Shown here piece by piece: positions 25,965 to 35,016 of a stretch of 64,000 nucleotides of DNA (position 1 is the stretch's first letter; every line of letters starts with the position of its first letter). The notes below the pieces were generated by a model. That model ran no database searches. It was not told where the DNA came from and saw nothing but the letters and a program-made list of their open reading frames with translations. Made by a program: the position numbers and the translations under genes. This DNA is from Clostridia bacterium. GTDB taxonomy: Bacteria; Bacillota; Clostridia; Oscillospirales; Acutalibacteraceae. The DNA is taken from NCBI GenBank assembly GCA_900768075.1, contig CAAGBN010000033.1:1-64000 (forward strand), written 5' to 3'.

Positions 25965-27854
25965 TTATTTAACCTTATAAATATTAACCTCATAGGGTCT
26001 GAGAGTAGCAGCAGGTGCAGCATAGCTTGAAAGTACACATTCACCCTCTGCATTTCTCGGTCTTGAAAACTGTTTTTCAGTAAGGTTCATTTCAATATAG
26101 AACTTATTATCAGCACTTTCTCTGTAAAGGCAGAATGTCTTATCATCTGTCTTAAGAGGATTGAAGTCACCGTAAACAAGTGTGCTCTTATACTCCTTAC
26201 GTAGTGCCATAAGTGCCTTGTAGAAGCTGTATGGACTTGTTGGATCAGCTATCTGAGCAGTAGCATTACATTCCTTATAGTCACCGTTGAGTCTAATCCA
26301 GGGAGTGCCTGTGGTGAAACCGCCATTTTCACTATCATCCCAAGGTATAGGTGTTCTTGAGTTGTCACGGCTGCCTGCAAGGATTGTTGCCCATGCTTCT
26401 GCCTTGCTCTTGCCTTTTTCCTGAAGCTCAGCGAACTTGTTGATTGATTCAACATCGCGCATTTCTGAAATATCATTGAATGCACAGTTCATCATACCAA
26501 GCTCTTCACCCTGGAAGATATAGGGTGTGCCACGGCCTGTGAGAAGAAGAGCGCCGATAACCTTAGCAACAGCGTTTCTGAATTTAGGATCGGGATTAAC
26601 CTTTGAAACCATACGGGGGTTATCGTGATTTTCGATAACAAGTGCAGGCCATGATGAGCCCTTAAGCTCAAGCTGGAAGTTTGTGAAGTGGTCACGAAGA
26701 TACTTCAGATCATATTTATAGTCGTCCCATCTCTGCTTACCGGGAGTTTCAAGCTGATCGAAAAGGAAGGTCTGTCTGATTTCTTCACGTGAGTCGTCAA
26801 CAAGGTACTTAGCCATTTCAACACCGATACCGCCTGTCTCACCGACACAGAATGATTCGGGATATTTCTTGAATGAGTTTTCGTTGAGCTCGTGAAGGTA
26901 TTCGTGAAGTCGGGGGCCCCAGAAATAGTGCTCACCACCGTAACCGATGAACTCACCTACAAGGTTGTTACCCTCGGGAAGGCCCTCAACCTTTGAAATA
27001 AGGTTGATAACGTCCATACGGAAGCCGTCTACACCCTTTTCAAGCCACCAGCAAACCATCTCGGCAACTTCTTTACGCATTTCGGGATTTTCCCAGTTAA
27101 GATCCATCTGCTTCTTTGAGAAGATGTGAAGCGCCCACTCATCAAGCTCAGGATAATAATTCCACGCTGAGCCTGAGAATACTGATGACCAGTTATTGGG
27201 AGGCACACCGGGAGCCTTGCCCTTGCGGAACATATAGTAGTCCTTGTATTTCTTATCACCTGCGAGAGCCTTCTGGAACCACTCGTGCTCGTCTGATGTG
27301 TGGTTGACAACAAGGTCCATAACAAGCTTCATATCACGCTTATGTATTTCTTCGAGCATCTGATCGAAGTCAGCCATTGTACCGAATTCGGTCATAATCT
27401 TTCTATAGTCACGGATATCATAGCCCATATCATCGTTGGGTGAATCATAGATTGGGCTGAGCCAGAGTACATCAACGCCTAACTCTTTGAGATAGTCAAG
27501 CTTTGAAATAATACCCTGTAAATCACCGATACCATCACCGTCGCTGTCCATAAATGAACGGGGATAAATCTGATAGATAACCGATTCCTTCCACCACTTA
27601 GGATCAACCTCATCCTTTGTGATAACCTTTTCAGGTGTGTAGGAAAGCAAGTTGCAAAGATGCTCGATAGTTTCAAGAGGCATCTTATCGCCTAAAATTT
27701 TAGGAATCATTTTAAGCTTCATCATACCTGTAATAGGGTTATGAATAACTTTATCGGGTATACCTGTGTGGTAAGCCACCATCTTAATAAGGTCATTACC
27801 GACGGGAGTAGCCATAACTTCTTTCAGAGTACTGTTAGGAGTAATCTTCTTCAT
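25965..27854 (-). CDS. GH13 alpha-glucosidase / oligo-1,6-glucosidase with N-terminal helical extension
   Basis: This cytoplasmic enzyme of about 629 residues hydrolyses terminal alpha-glucosidic bonds in malto- or isomalto-oligosaccharides. The barrel starts near residue 85 (WWKESVIYQIYPRSF). Conserved regions are DLVVNHTS, GFRMDVINL (nucleophile Asp), CVGETGG (acid Glu) and IENHDNPR, as in GH13 oligo-1,6-glucosidases. The first 80 residues form an extra, probably helical region absent from classical members. The ATG at 27854 follows AAAGGATG. The more upstream in-frame start is excluded because the promoter lies there. Confidence 0.9.
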   Translation of the reverse strand: MKKITPNSTLKEVMATPVGNDLIKMVAYHTGIPDKVIHNPITGMMKLKMIPKILGDKMPLETIEHLCNLLSYTPEKVITKDEVDPKWWKESVIYQIYPRSFMDSDGDGIGDLQGIISKLDYLKELGVDVLWLSPIYDSPNDDMGYDIRDYRKIMTEFGTMADFDQMLEEIHKRDMKLVMDLVVNHTSDEHEWFQKALAGDKKYKDYYMFRKGKAPGVPPNNWSSVFSGSAWNYYPELDEWALHIFSKKQMDLNWENPEMRKEVAEMVCWWLEKGVDGFRMDVINLISKVEGLPEGNNLVGEFIGYGGEHYFWGPRLHEYLHELNENSFKKYPESFCVGETGGIGVEMAKYLVDDSREEIRQTFLFDQLETPGKQRWDDYKYDLKYLRDHFTNFQLELKGSSWPALVIENHDNPRMVSKVNPDPKFRNAVAKVIGALLLTGRGTPYIFQGEELGMMNCAFNDISEMRDVESINKFAELQEKGKSKAEAWATILAGSRDNSRTPIPWDDSENGGFTTGTPWIRLNGDYKECNATAQIADPTSPYSFYKALMALRKEYKSTLVYGDFNPLKTDDKTFCLYRESADNKFYIEMNLTEKQFSRPRNAEGECVLSSYAAPAATLRPYEVNIYKVK

Positions 27855-27888
27855 TGGTTTCATCCTTTCGTTTCTTATTAACTTATTC

Positions 27889-27917
27889 ATTCTAACACAT
27901 TCTTTACGGTTATTCAA
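27889..27917 (-). promoter_or_regulatory. Promoter of the GH13 gene
   Basis: Minus-strand TTGAAT (27912-27917) and TAGAAT (27889-27894) are 17 bases apart. This fixes the GH13 start downstream at 27854. Confidence 0.68.
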
Positions 27918-27925
27918 TGTTTATT

Positions 27926-27960
27926 GAAAAAGAAATCGGCAACTTTTAAAAGTTACCGAT
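27926..27960 (-). terminator. Terminator after the lipase-like gene
   Basis: The stem ATCGGTAACTTTT/AAAAGTTGCCGAT with one G-U pair is followed by TTCTTTTTC on the minus strand, seven bases after the stop. Confidence 0.78.
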
Positions 27961-27966
27961 AATCTG

Positions 27967-29238
27967 TCAGCAATTGCTGTTTACCATATCAATGAGATTG
28001 AAATAGAAATCCTCCATAGTTATCGGGAAGTCCTCTATTCCGCAGAAATCAAAGTGATCCATCTTGAAAATAGGCTCCATATAGTACCATATGCCTTTTT
28101 CAATTTTTTCTTTCTTCTGCATTACTTCCTCATAGCTTTTTGCAAAAGCTTCATCGACTGCAGGAAATCTTGAAGAAGCAAGAGGTATAACACCATCGTG
28201 AATTGCCCAATCACCCATAATTTCGACACCGTCAATCACAAGACCTTCTACGCCTTGCAATATAAGAGATGTCGGCTTGAACATCCAGCTTGTGTTACCG
28301 ACGATATTCTGTCTACCTGTTTCTTCATTGGTAACTGTTGAGTATGTGCTGAATGAATAGTAATATGTGTCAGGTGACATCCTTATAAGCTCATTAAGCT
28401 CCCTTGCGCCTCTGAGAGTCATATCATATCCGCAGTTGTCGTTGGACTTATAGAAATTATAAATCTTTGCAAAACTGAATTCTTCACGTTCAACACCCTG
28501 CTTGGGAGATATACCGAAATGGCTCAGCTGTAAGGATACAGGACCGAGATTATTGCCGAAGGTGCAACCTATAAGATGAAAGAGAGTTGCAAGCAGCATC
28601 ATCGGCACTTTGGTATCAACGAGAACATTTGCAAGTGGTGTTCCGTTGTGAGGTGCTGATAAAGTTATGCAGGCATTGACGCTGTTATGTCCGCCTTTGA
28701 AAAGCTCACTTGTAGCCTCGCCCGTCGCCTCAAGCTCAGCCTCGTTACCGAAAGCTAAAAGAGATGTCAGAAGTCTCGCCACCTCTGTGCCGAAAGAATA
28801 GCCTAAAAGATTGATTTTATCTTCAAGATTCCACTCTTCACCCATAATAGCTCTGCCCTCATATGAGAAACCGTAACGCTCATGATTATGTGCCTCAGAA
28901 TGTGCCTTTCCGTAATCGACTACAGTACCCGTAAGAACTGCATAGACCTCACAGGCTCTGTCCCAGGCACTGTTAAATGGGCCGGGATTAGTCGCATAGG
29001 CTTCAACACCTGCAAGATTGAGAATATTCATAAGGTTATCTGTCTGACCTATTGTGAAGCCACCGCCCCAATAAGGGAATTCATCGTAGCCCTCATATTC
29101 TGTGCCCCAACCTACCATACCGGGGATAAAAATATAAGGATATCCTTCACTGTAAGCTTTATCTGTTGCCGCTACACAAGGCAAAGCACAGGAAAAAGCA
29201 ATCAGAAGACAAACTACTAAAGCAAGAAGTTTTTTCAT
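27967..29238 (-). CDS. Secreted lipase-like alpha/beta hydrolase
   Basis: The 423-residue protein has a clear signal peptide (about residues 1-24, ending CVAA). The mature part opens with YPYIFIPGMVGWG, matching the oxyanion-loop start of Bacillus/Staphylococcus-type lipases. The nucleophile elbow is GYSFG in LLGYSFGTEVARLLTSLL, and SAPHNGTPLA follows, as in that family (usually S.PH.G). DHFD near the C-terminus may hold the catalytic histidine. It likely acts on lipids or esters outside the cell; the substrate is inferred from family. It is a single-gene unit with its own promoter and terminator. Confidence 0.8.
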   Translation of the reverse strand: MKKLLALVVCLLIAFSCALPCVAATDKAYSEGYPYIFIPGMVGWGTEYEGYDEFPYWGGGFTIGQTDNLMNILNLAGVEAYATNPGPFNSAWDRACEVYAVLTGTVVDYGKAHSEAHNHERYGFSYEGRAIMGEEWNLEDKINLLGYSFGTEVARLLTSLLAFGNEAELEATGEATSELFKGGHNSVNACITLSAPHNGTPLANVLVDTKVPMMLLATLFHLIGCTFGNNLGPVSLQLSHFGISPKQGVEREEFSFAKIYNFYKSNDNCGYDMTLRGARELNELIRMSPDTYYYSFSTYSTVTNEETGRQNIVGNTSWMFKPTSLILQGVEGLVIDGVEIMGDWAIHDGVIPLASSRFPAVDEAFAKSYEEVMQKKEKIEKGIWYYMEPIFKMDHFDFCGIEDFPITMEDFYFNLIDMVNSNC

Positions 29239-29271
29239 ATTTTACACCCCTTTCATACAATCTATAATTAC

Positions 29272-29301
29272 ATAATAGCACAAAACATACACCTATATCA
29301 A
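29272..29301 (-). promoter_or_regulatory. Promoter of the lipase-like gene
   Basis: Minus-strand TTGATA (29296-29301) and TATTAT (29272-29277) are separated by 18 bases. Confidence 0.6.
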
Positions 29302-29349
29302 TAATGTCGATTTGTAAACAAAAACAAAACGTTTGATTAACTAAACTTA

Positions 29350-29387
29350 AACTCCGCAACAGACTGTTTTCAGTCCATCGCGGAGTT
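29350..29387 (-). terminator. Terminator after the six-gene sugar operon
   Basis: Outer stem AACTCCGC/GCGGAGTT encloses an inner GGACTG-AAAA-CAGTCT hairpin just after the GH43 stop. T-rich sequence follows on both strands, stronger on plus, so it may be bidirectional. Confidence 0.65.
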
Positions 29388-29391
29388 ATTT

Positions 29392-30405
29392 TTACATAAG
29401 TATAGGCTTACCGAAAGCAAAGTCTATCTTTTTTATGTATGTAAGTCTCGGAGATTCAAAAAAATCCTTTGTTTTATTGGCGTGATAGACCATAAAGATA
29501 TCACCGTTATCTCTATGAATAAAGCTGCAGTGACCTGCCGAATAAATATCTTTAAAAGGCTGATGATAACTGACTCTTTTGGAAGATTTTTTCCAATTTA
29601 ATCTGCACATAACGTTGTCACCCTTAAGTGTCAACATACCCATACAGTATTTGTTTGAGCTGTAACCGCTTGCTGAGTACACAATGAAAATATCATCCCC
29701 GTGATAAAGCACTGCGGGACCCTCATTGACCTTCCATCCCTGTCTTTCCCATGAATAAACAGGAGATGAAAGCTTCACGGCATTGTGTCTGCCCTTTTTA
29801 TCAGTTTTCAGTGTGTAGGGATTTTCCATTTCGCAGATATAAAGACACTGATGACCCACAGCCATATAAGCTGAGGTAACATAATAGAGCTTTCCGTCTT
29901 TTTTCAGATATGTACCGTCTATATTGTTGAGTCCGTCAGGTGCAAGAATACCCTTGAATTCATACTCACCGAAAATATCCTCGGTTTTACTTTCAAGAAC
30001 AAAGGTATATCTGTAATAGTCACCGTGTTCTTCATCATCACTGCCTTTGGGCATTACACCTCTCGGCACAACATCCTGCTTAAATTTAGCAGTAGCTACA
30101 ATGTACCACTTATCACCGAATTTATGAATCTCAGGTGCCCATATATCACCGTCTGTACCGTGCTCCCCTGCCCAGAAAATTGTTTTCTGTCTTGTCACGT
30201 TGATAGTATCAAAGCTTTCTATTTGAAAAACATCAATACCGCCACCTGTTGTGAAGGTATAATAGCATCCGCTTTCATCTTCGATTATATACGGGTCACC
30301 ACCGTTGATTTTATCAATAGGCTCATCGTAGGGTGTTGATATAAATCCGAGAAAAGAAAGCAGAGCCATAACAATAGCTGTGAAAGATTTTATAACACTC
30401 AGCAT
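29392..30405 (-). CDS. Secreted GH43 family glycosidase
   Basis: The 337-residue protein has an N-terminal hydrophobic signal or anchor (about 1-22). The five-bladed propeller shows the GH43 triad: GGDPYI (base Asp), DIWAPEIHKFGDKWY (pKa-modulating Asp) and NEGPAVLYHGD (acid Glu). Such enzymes usually release arabinofuranose or xylose, or in some subfamilies galactose; specificity cannot be read. It is the last gene of the operon starting at 36222 and follows AGGAGG, so an extracellular glycosidase is co-expressed with intracellular sugar-acid enzymes. Confidence 0.85.
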   Translation of the reverse strand: MLSVIKSFTAIVMALLSFLGFISTPYDEPIDKINGGDPYIIEDESGCYYTFTTGGGIDVFQIESFDTINVTRQKTIFWAGEHGTDGDIWAPEIHKFGDKWYIVATAKFKQDVVPRGVMPKGSDDEEHGDYYRYTFVLESKTEDIFGEYEFKGILAPDGLNNIDGTYLKKDGKLYYVTSAYMAVGHQCLYICEMENPYTLKTDKKGRHNAVKLSSPVYSWERQGWKVNEGPAVLYHGDDIFIVYSASGYSSNKYCMGMLTLKGDNVMCRLNWKKSSKRVSYHQPFKDIYSAGHCSFIHRDNGDIFMVYHANKTKDFFESPRLTYIKKIDFAFGKPILM

Positions 30406-30447
30406 AATTTTCCTCCTGTCATTTTCATACAGCCGTCTTGCAAAAGA

Positions 30448-31323
30448 TTAATCTTCAACCATATTTTTAATCTTTTCGGGTACAGGCAAATCACCGAAAC
30501 CATAGAATTTTCTCGCGTTTTCACCGAGGATAAGCTTTTTGTTTTCCTCGGAAATTTTATCGGTTTTCTCGATAAAATCAAGGCTCATCTTATAGGTGAT
30601 AGCTGTCATTGTACGTGGATAGTCACTGCCCCACATAAGCTTCTCAAAGCCCACAAGGTCAGCTGCTTCATTGATAGCATCAACAGCCGAAGGATATGGA
30701 TAAAACTCATAGTTGAAGAGCCATGTGATTCCGCCACTTTCAATAAATACATTCTCGTGTTTTGCAAGCTTAATCTGCTCGAGCCAGCCCTCACGGGTAA
30801 CCATAGCGAAGTGACCGATAGAGATTCTGAGTTTGGGGAATTTAGCGATAATCTCCTCCATCATTGCGCATTGCTCGTCACCGTCTGCAAGGTCAATGGA
30901 GATGAATTTACCTTCCTTTTCAGCAAGCTCAAAGGGATAAAGGTGGTTAAGAAGATTCTTGTCGGCAAGTCTGCCTGCGCAGATTTTAATACCGTCAAAG
31001 CCTGAAATATCACCCATTTCCTTTTCTTCGTAAAGAGCACAGATTTTAATTCTGTCGGGATATTTTGCCTTGGCTTCAAGAAGATAAGCGTCCTGATTAC
31101 CGTCGATATACTCCTGTGTAATAACTGCGCCTGATACCTGAGCATAGTCCATATTGGCAATAATTCGTTCAACGCTGTTTTCACCATCGGTCATATAAGG
31201 AGGCATCATCTGCTTGATTTCGCCACCGAAGTCGCTTTTGCCGCCACCGATATCGTATACAGGCTTGCCACCAACCATACCTGCCTGCTTTTTCCATAAA
31301 TGAGCGTGTGCATCAATAATCAT
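30448..31323 (-). CDS. Amidohydrolase-2 family hydrolase, candidate aldonolactone hydrolase
   Basis: The 291-residue TIM-barrel metalloenzyme begins MIIDAHAHLW (HxH metal site). It has later family landmarks ISIGHFAM and MWGSDYPR. The family includes L-fuconolactone and L-galactonolactone hydrolases and decarboxylases such as ACMSD. The ATG overlaps the uxaA stop (ATGA), so it is coupled. Because it lies beside two sugar dehydrogenases, opening of a sugar lactone is the most economical role. That is inference from context. Confidence 0.75.
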   Translation of the reverse strand: MIIDAHAHLWKKQAGMVGGKPVYDIGGGKSDFGGEIKQMMPPYMTDGENSVERIIANMDYAQVSGAVITQEYIDGNQDAYLLEAKAKYPDRIKICALYEEKEMGDISGFDGIKICAGRLADKNLLNHLYPFELAEKEGKFISIDLADGDEQCAMMEEIIAKFPKLRISIGHFAMVTREGWLEQIKLAKHENVFIESGGITWLFNYEFYPYPSAVDAINEAADLVGFEKLMWGSDYPRTMTAITYKMSLDFIEKTDKISEENKKLILGENARKFYGFGDLPVPEKIKNMVED

Positions 31324-32693
31324 AATGTTACACCGTCCTTGAAGATAGCGATTTCTCTTGAACCGCATTTTTCGTTGTTGGTCTGCTTGCCGTTGGCTGT
31401 TTCCTTAATAAGAGTCACCAGATCATCGGCAATTTTATCTTTTTCAAAGCCGTAAGCCGAGAAGTCAATCCAATGGGGCTTCTTGCCTGCAATGTTGTTG
31501 TTTGATGCGATTTTAACTGTAGGTACTGCACCGCCGAGAGGTGTACCTCTGCCTGTGGTGAAAAGCACCATATGACAGCCTGCAGCTGAAAGATTAGTGA
31601 TGGATACTATATCGTTACCGGGGCCGTTAAGAAGGCTCAGACCCGGTTTTACAACAGTATCGCCGTAATCAAGAACATCGACAACAGGAGCCTTTCCACC
31701 CTTCTGCACACAGCCGAGGGACTTTTCTTCGAGGGTTGTGATACCACCCTCCTTGTTGCCCGGTGAGGGATTTTCAGATACGGGCTCACCGTGACTTCTG
31801 AAATATTCCTTGAAGTTGTTGATAAGAGCAACACCCTTGTCGAAAACTTCCTTATTGATACATCTTTCAAAGAGCACAAGCTCGGCACCGAACATTTCGG
31901 GAACCTCTGTGAGAACACAGGAAGCACCCATAGCGCAGAGCTTATCTGTTGCAAGACCTACAACTGAGTTTGCAGTGATGCCTGAATAGCCGTCGGAGCC
32001 ACCGCACTTAAGACCGATTTTCAGCCTTGATGCGCTGACCCTTTCACGCTTATCCTTTGATGCGATTTTCTTTAATTCTTCGATAATCTTAATACCCTCT
32101 TCGAGCTCGTCCTCGCAGTCCTGAGCGTTGAGAAACCTGATTCTTTCATCGTCCCAGCTGCCAAGCACCTCTTTCATTTCACCGATGTGGTTGTTTTCAC
32201 AGCCAAGACCGAGCACAAGCACACCGCCTGCATTGGGATGGTTGATAAGACCCTTGAGGATAAGCTGTGTTGTCTTGTGGTCACCGCCAAGCTGACTGCA
32301 ACCGTAAGGATGTGAGAAGCAAAGGGCACCTGTCTTTTCAGCAAGTGCTTTAGCAATATAGTTTACACAGCCCACAGTAGGCACAATCCAGATATCATTT
32401 CTGATACCGATGTTACCGTCTTTTCTCACATAAGCTTCGATTTCGAAGGGCTCAATGGGTGCAAGCTCCTCGAACTTCGGTGAGTATTCATATGAAAGCA
32501 AATCACCAAGCTTGGTTTTCATATTGTGAGAGTGAACATGCTCACCCTCTTTGATAAAGCAGGTTGCTCTGCCGATAGGATAGCCGTATTTTACAACGTC
32601 CTCGCCTTCGCTTATATCACAAAGTGATACCTTATGACCTGTTTCAAGATTAACACCGACGTTGTCTTTTTCGTTTATTCTGACAATATCCAT
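31320..32693 (-). CDS. uxaA: Altronate dehydratase (UxaA family)
   Basis: UxaA dehydrates D-altronate to 2-keto-3-deoxygluconate with an iron or manganese centre. The N-terminal 90 residues are a SAF domain (ISEGEDVVKYGYPIGRA, GEHVHSHNMKT). The rest is the UxaA domain, with RNDIWIVPTVGCVN, HPYGCSQLGGD, LGLGCENNHIG and GLKCGGSDGYSGITANSVVG. At 457 residues it is the full two-domain form. It overlaps uxaB by 19 bases. A related galactarate or sulfolactate dehydratase cannot be excluded by sequence alone, but the uxaB partner supports altronate. Confidence 0.85.
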   Translation of the reverse strand: MDIVRINEKDNVGVNLETGHKVSLCDISEGEDVVKYGYPIGRATCFIKEGEHVHSHNMKTKLGDLLSYEYSPKFEELAPIEPFEIEAYVRKDGNIGIRNDIWIVPTVGCVNYIAKALAEKTGALCFSHPYGCSQLGGDHKTTQLILKGLINHPNAGGVLVLGLGCENNHIGEMKEVLGSWDDERIRFLNAQDCEDELEEGIKIIEELKKIASKDKRERVSASRLKIGLKCGGSDGYSGITANSVVGLATDKLCAMGASCVLTEVPEMFGAELVLFERCINKEVFDKGVALINNFKEYFRSHGEPVSENPSPGNKEGGITTLEEKSLGCVQKGGKAPVVDVLDYGDTVVKPGLSLLNGPGNDIVSITNLSAAGCHMVLFTTGRGTPLGGAVPTVKIASNNNIAGKKPHWIDFSAYGFEKDKIADDLVTLIKETANGKQTNNEKCGSREIAIFKDGVTL

Positions 32694-33994
32694 TCCATTG
32701 CTCCTTTAGCACCGAGGGCTTCGATTTTGCCGTAGTATTCAGTTACGATATCTGTCATATCACTGATATCTGTGAGCCAGAGTGATTCGTCAGCAAGAAT
32801 TTCAGCAATACTGCCCTCTTTCATCTTTGCCATAACATCAGCGGCATCGTCGGGTGTATCGTTTTTGTAGAAGTAAATAAGATATGCAAGAGCCATTGTA
32901 AGTCTCTTGGGGTATACACCGTTTTTCTCTTTGTATTCGAGAAGTGTGGGCAGGTCACGTACTGCAAACTTACTTACACAGTTAAGCACGATTGAACGCC
33001 ACTTATGCTTGATGAAGGGGTTTCTGAAACGGTCAAGCACGCTGTTGGCAAAGGCGATTCTTTCATCATTCTCACCGATAGTGGGAAGAATTTCTTCTTT
33101 CATACACTTCATAAGGAATGAGGATGCCAATTCGTCTGCCATAGCATCGCCAACTGTTTCGATACCTGAAAGAATTGCACCTGCAACAAGTGATGTGTGA
33201 GCACCGTTGAGAATACGTACCTTTGTCTTTTTATAAGGCTTTGCATCGTCTGTCCATACAACATTGAAGCCTGCCTTTTTAAGAGGAAGGTCAGCCTCGT
33301 AGTCACCCTCGATTACCCAGAGGTGGAAGATTTCCGCTGTATCGACATAGTTGTCGCCGTCTGCTAATTTTTTTGCTTCTTCTGCACCGGGATAGCCTGT
33401 AACAATTCTGTCAACGAGAGTGTTAATGAAAGCATTCTTCTCTTCTATCCATTTTATGAAGTCTGCTTCGAGATTCCAGAGTTCAGCATATTTAAGCACA
33501 CACTTCTTAAGCTCGTCACCGTTGTTGTCAATAAGCTCACAAGCAAGGTGAACAAAGCCGTCCATACCGTTTTTATAGCGCTTATAGAGAAGCTGTGTGA
33601 GTTTTCCGGGGAAAGATTTGCAGGGCTTATCATCAAGCTTGCAAGTGTCATCAAAGGCGATACCTGCTTCAGTTGTGTTTGAGATAACAAACTTGAAGTC
33701 GGGGTTATCAGCAAGAGCCATATAGCTGTCAAAATCAGCATAGGGGTCAACACCTCTTGCGATTGACTCGATGAGATTATGCTCCTGTATAACTTCACCG
33801 TCAACTATACCTCTGAGGAAAAGGTTGTACTTATAGTCCTGAGCCTTAAGGCCCTCAATCATACCCACTGCGATAGGCTGAACTAAAACAACCTTACCGT
33901 CGTAGAGACCTTTTTTATTTAAGCAGTGGATGAAATAATCCACAAAGCCACGAAGGAAATTACCTTCACCAAACTGAATAATTCTTTCTTTCAT
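32675..33994 (-). CDS. uxaB: Tagaturonate reductase (UxaB)
   Basis: This NADH enzyme of the long-chain mannitol dehydrogenase family reduces D-tagaturonate to D-altronate. It has about 439 residues: IIQFGEGNFLRGFVDYF at the N-terminus (nucleotide loop), SNTTEAGIAF, and RILNGAHTSLVAGAIL in the C-terminal domain, characteristic of UxaB. The ATG at 33994 follows AGGTGA, in preference to the GTG three codons earlier. It overlaps its neighbours on both sides, consistent with tight co-translation. Confidence 0.9.
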   Translation of the reverse strand: MKERIIQFGEGNFLRGFVDYFIHCLNKKGLYDGKVVLVQPIAVGMIEGLKAQDYKYNLFLRGIVDGEVIQEHNLIESIARGVDPYADFDSYMALADNPDFKFVISNTTEAGIAFDDTCKLDDKPCKSFPGKLTQLLYKRYKNGMDGFVHLACELIDNNGDELKKCVLKYAELWNLEADFIKWIEEKNAFINTLVDRIVTGYPGAEEAKKLADGDNYVDTAEIFHLWVIEGDYEADLPLKKAGFNVVWTDDAKPYKKTKVRILNGAHTSLVAGAILSGIETVGDAMADELASSFLMKCMKEEILPTIGENDERIAFANSVLDRFRNPFIKHKWRSIVLNCVSKFAVRDLPTLLEYKEKNGVYPKRLTMALAYLIYFYKNDTPDDAADVMAKMKEGSIAEILADESLWLTDISDMTDIVTEYYGKIEALGAKGAMEWILSE

Positions 33995-33995
33995 T

Positions 33996-35015
33996 TTAGT
34001 CACCTATCTTAATAAGAAGTTTTGCAAGTGTGCCGTTATTGTTCTTGAGTGCCTCGAAAGCATCGATAGCGTTTTCCATATCGTAGATACCGCTTACCAT
34101 TTTCATAACATCAGCCTTGCCTGTTGCAACAAGGTCGATATTGTTGATGAAATCATCCTTAAGCGCATTTCTGCTGCCGTGGACATTAAGCTCTTTCTTA
34201 AGGAGAATTGAGTGGTTGAAGATTGTCTCACGCTTACCGTTACCGATGAGGATGATGTTGCCTGCAAAAGCAACATTATCGATACAGCCGAGGAAGGTTT
34301 CAGGTGCACCGCAAGCCTCAATGCAAACATCAAAGCCGTTACCGTCTGTGAATTCAGCAGTGAATTCCTCAAGTGATTTTTCCTTTGTGTTGACAACTGC
34401 ATCTGCGCCGTACTCTGCCGCAAGAGCGAGTCTGTTGTCAAGAATATCTGCAACTACAATTTTGTTGCACTTCTGCTTTGCTGCAAGAAGTGCGAAAAGA
34501 CCGATAGGTCCTGCACCGATTACGAGCACATTGTCTGTCTCTTTGATTTCGGCACGTGATACAGCATGCTGTGAAATTGAGAAGGGCTCAATAAGTGCTA
34601 ATTCCTTGGCTGAAAGACCCTTGCCCTCATAGATACGCTCAACAGGCATTGCAATGTATTCGCAGAAAGCACCGTCACGCTGTACACCCATAGTCTGATT
34701 ATCAGTACAGCAGTTTACAAAGCCACGCTTACAGGAATAACACTCTGTGCAGTTGAAGTAGGGGTTACATGTTACGATATCACCGGCCTTAAGACCCTTG
34801 TCGTTTTCGGGGATTGTTACGATTTCAGCTGAAAACTCGTGACCGGGAATACGGGGATATGTAGTAAAGGGCTGATTGCCTGTGTATGACGCAAGGTCAG
34901 CACCGCAGATACCAACATATTTAACCTTAAGAAGTGCTTCTCCCTCTTTTACTTCGGGCATTGGTACTTCTCTGATTTCTATTTCATTGGGGTTTGAAAT
35001 TACTATAGCTTTCAT
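33996..35015 (-). CDS. Zinc-dependent medium-chain dehydrogenase, likely L-galactonate 5-dehydrogenase
   Basis: The 339-residue zinc MDR has catalytic ligands in GICGADLASY and PGHEF, structural-zinc cysteines in CTECYSCKRGFVNCC, and a GAGPIGLFALLAA nucleotide loop. From memory it resembles E. coli LgoD (YjjN) closely at several places: the GNQPF segment before YPR, RGFVNCC, ALIEPFSISQHAVSR and a GSRNA turn. LgoD oxidises L-galactonate to D-tagaturonate, the substrate of the UxaB encoded next. Other polyol dehydrogenases remain possible. Confidence 0.75.
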   Translation of the reverse strand: MKAIVISNPNEIEIREVPMPEVKEGEALLKVKYVGICGADLASYTGNQPFTTYPRIPGHEFSAEIVTIPENDKGLKAGDIVTCNPYFNCTECYSCKRGFVNCCTDNQTMGVQRDGAFCEYIAMPVERIYEGKGLSAKELALIEPFSISQHAVSRAEIKETDNVLVIGAGPIGLFALLAAKQKCNKIVVADILDNRLALAAEYGADAVVNTKEKSLEEFTAEFTDGNGFDVCIEACGAPETFLGCIDNVAFAGNIILIGNGKRETIFNHSILLKKELNVHGSRNALKDDFINNIDLVATGKADVMKMVSGIYDMENAIDAFEALKNNNGTLAKLLIKIGD

Positions 35016-35016
35016 T

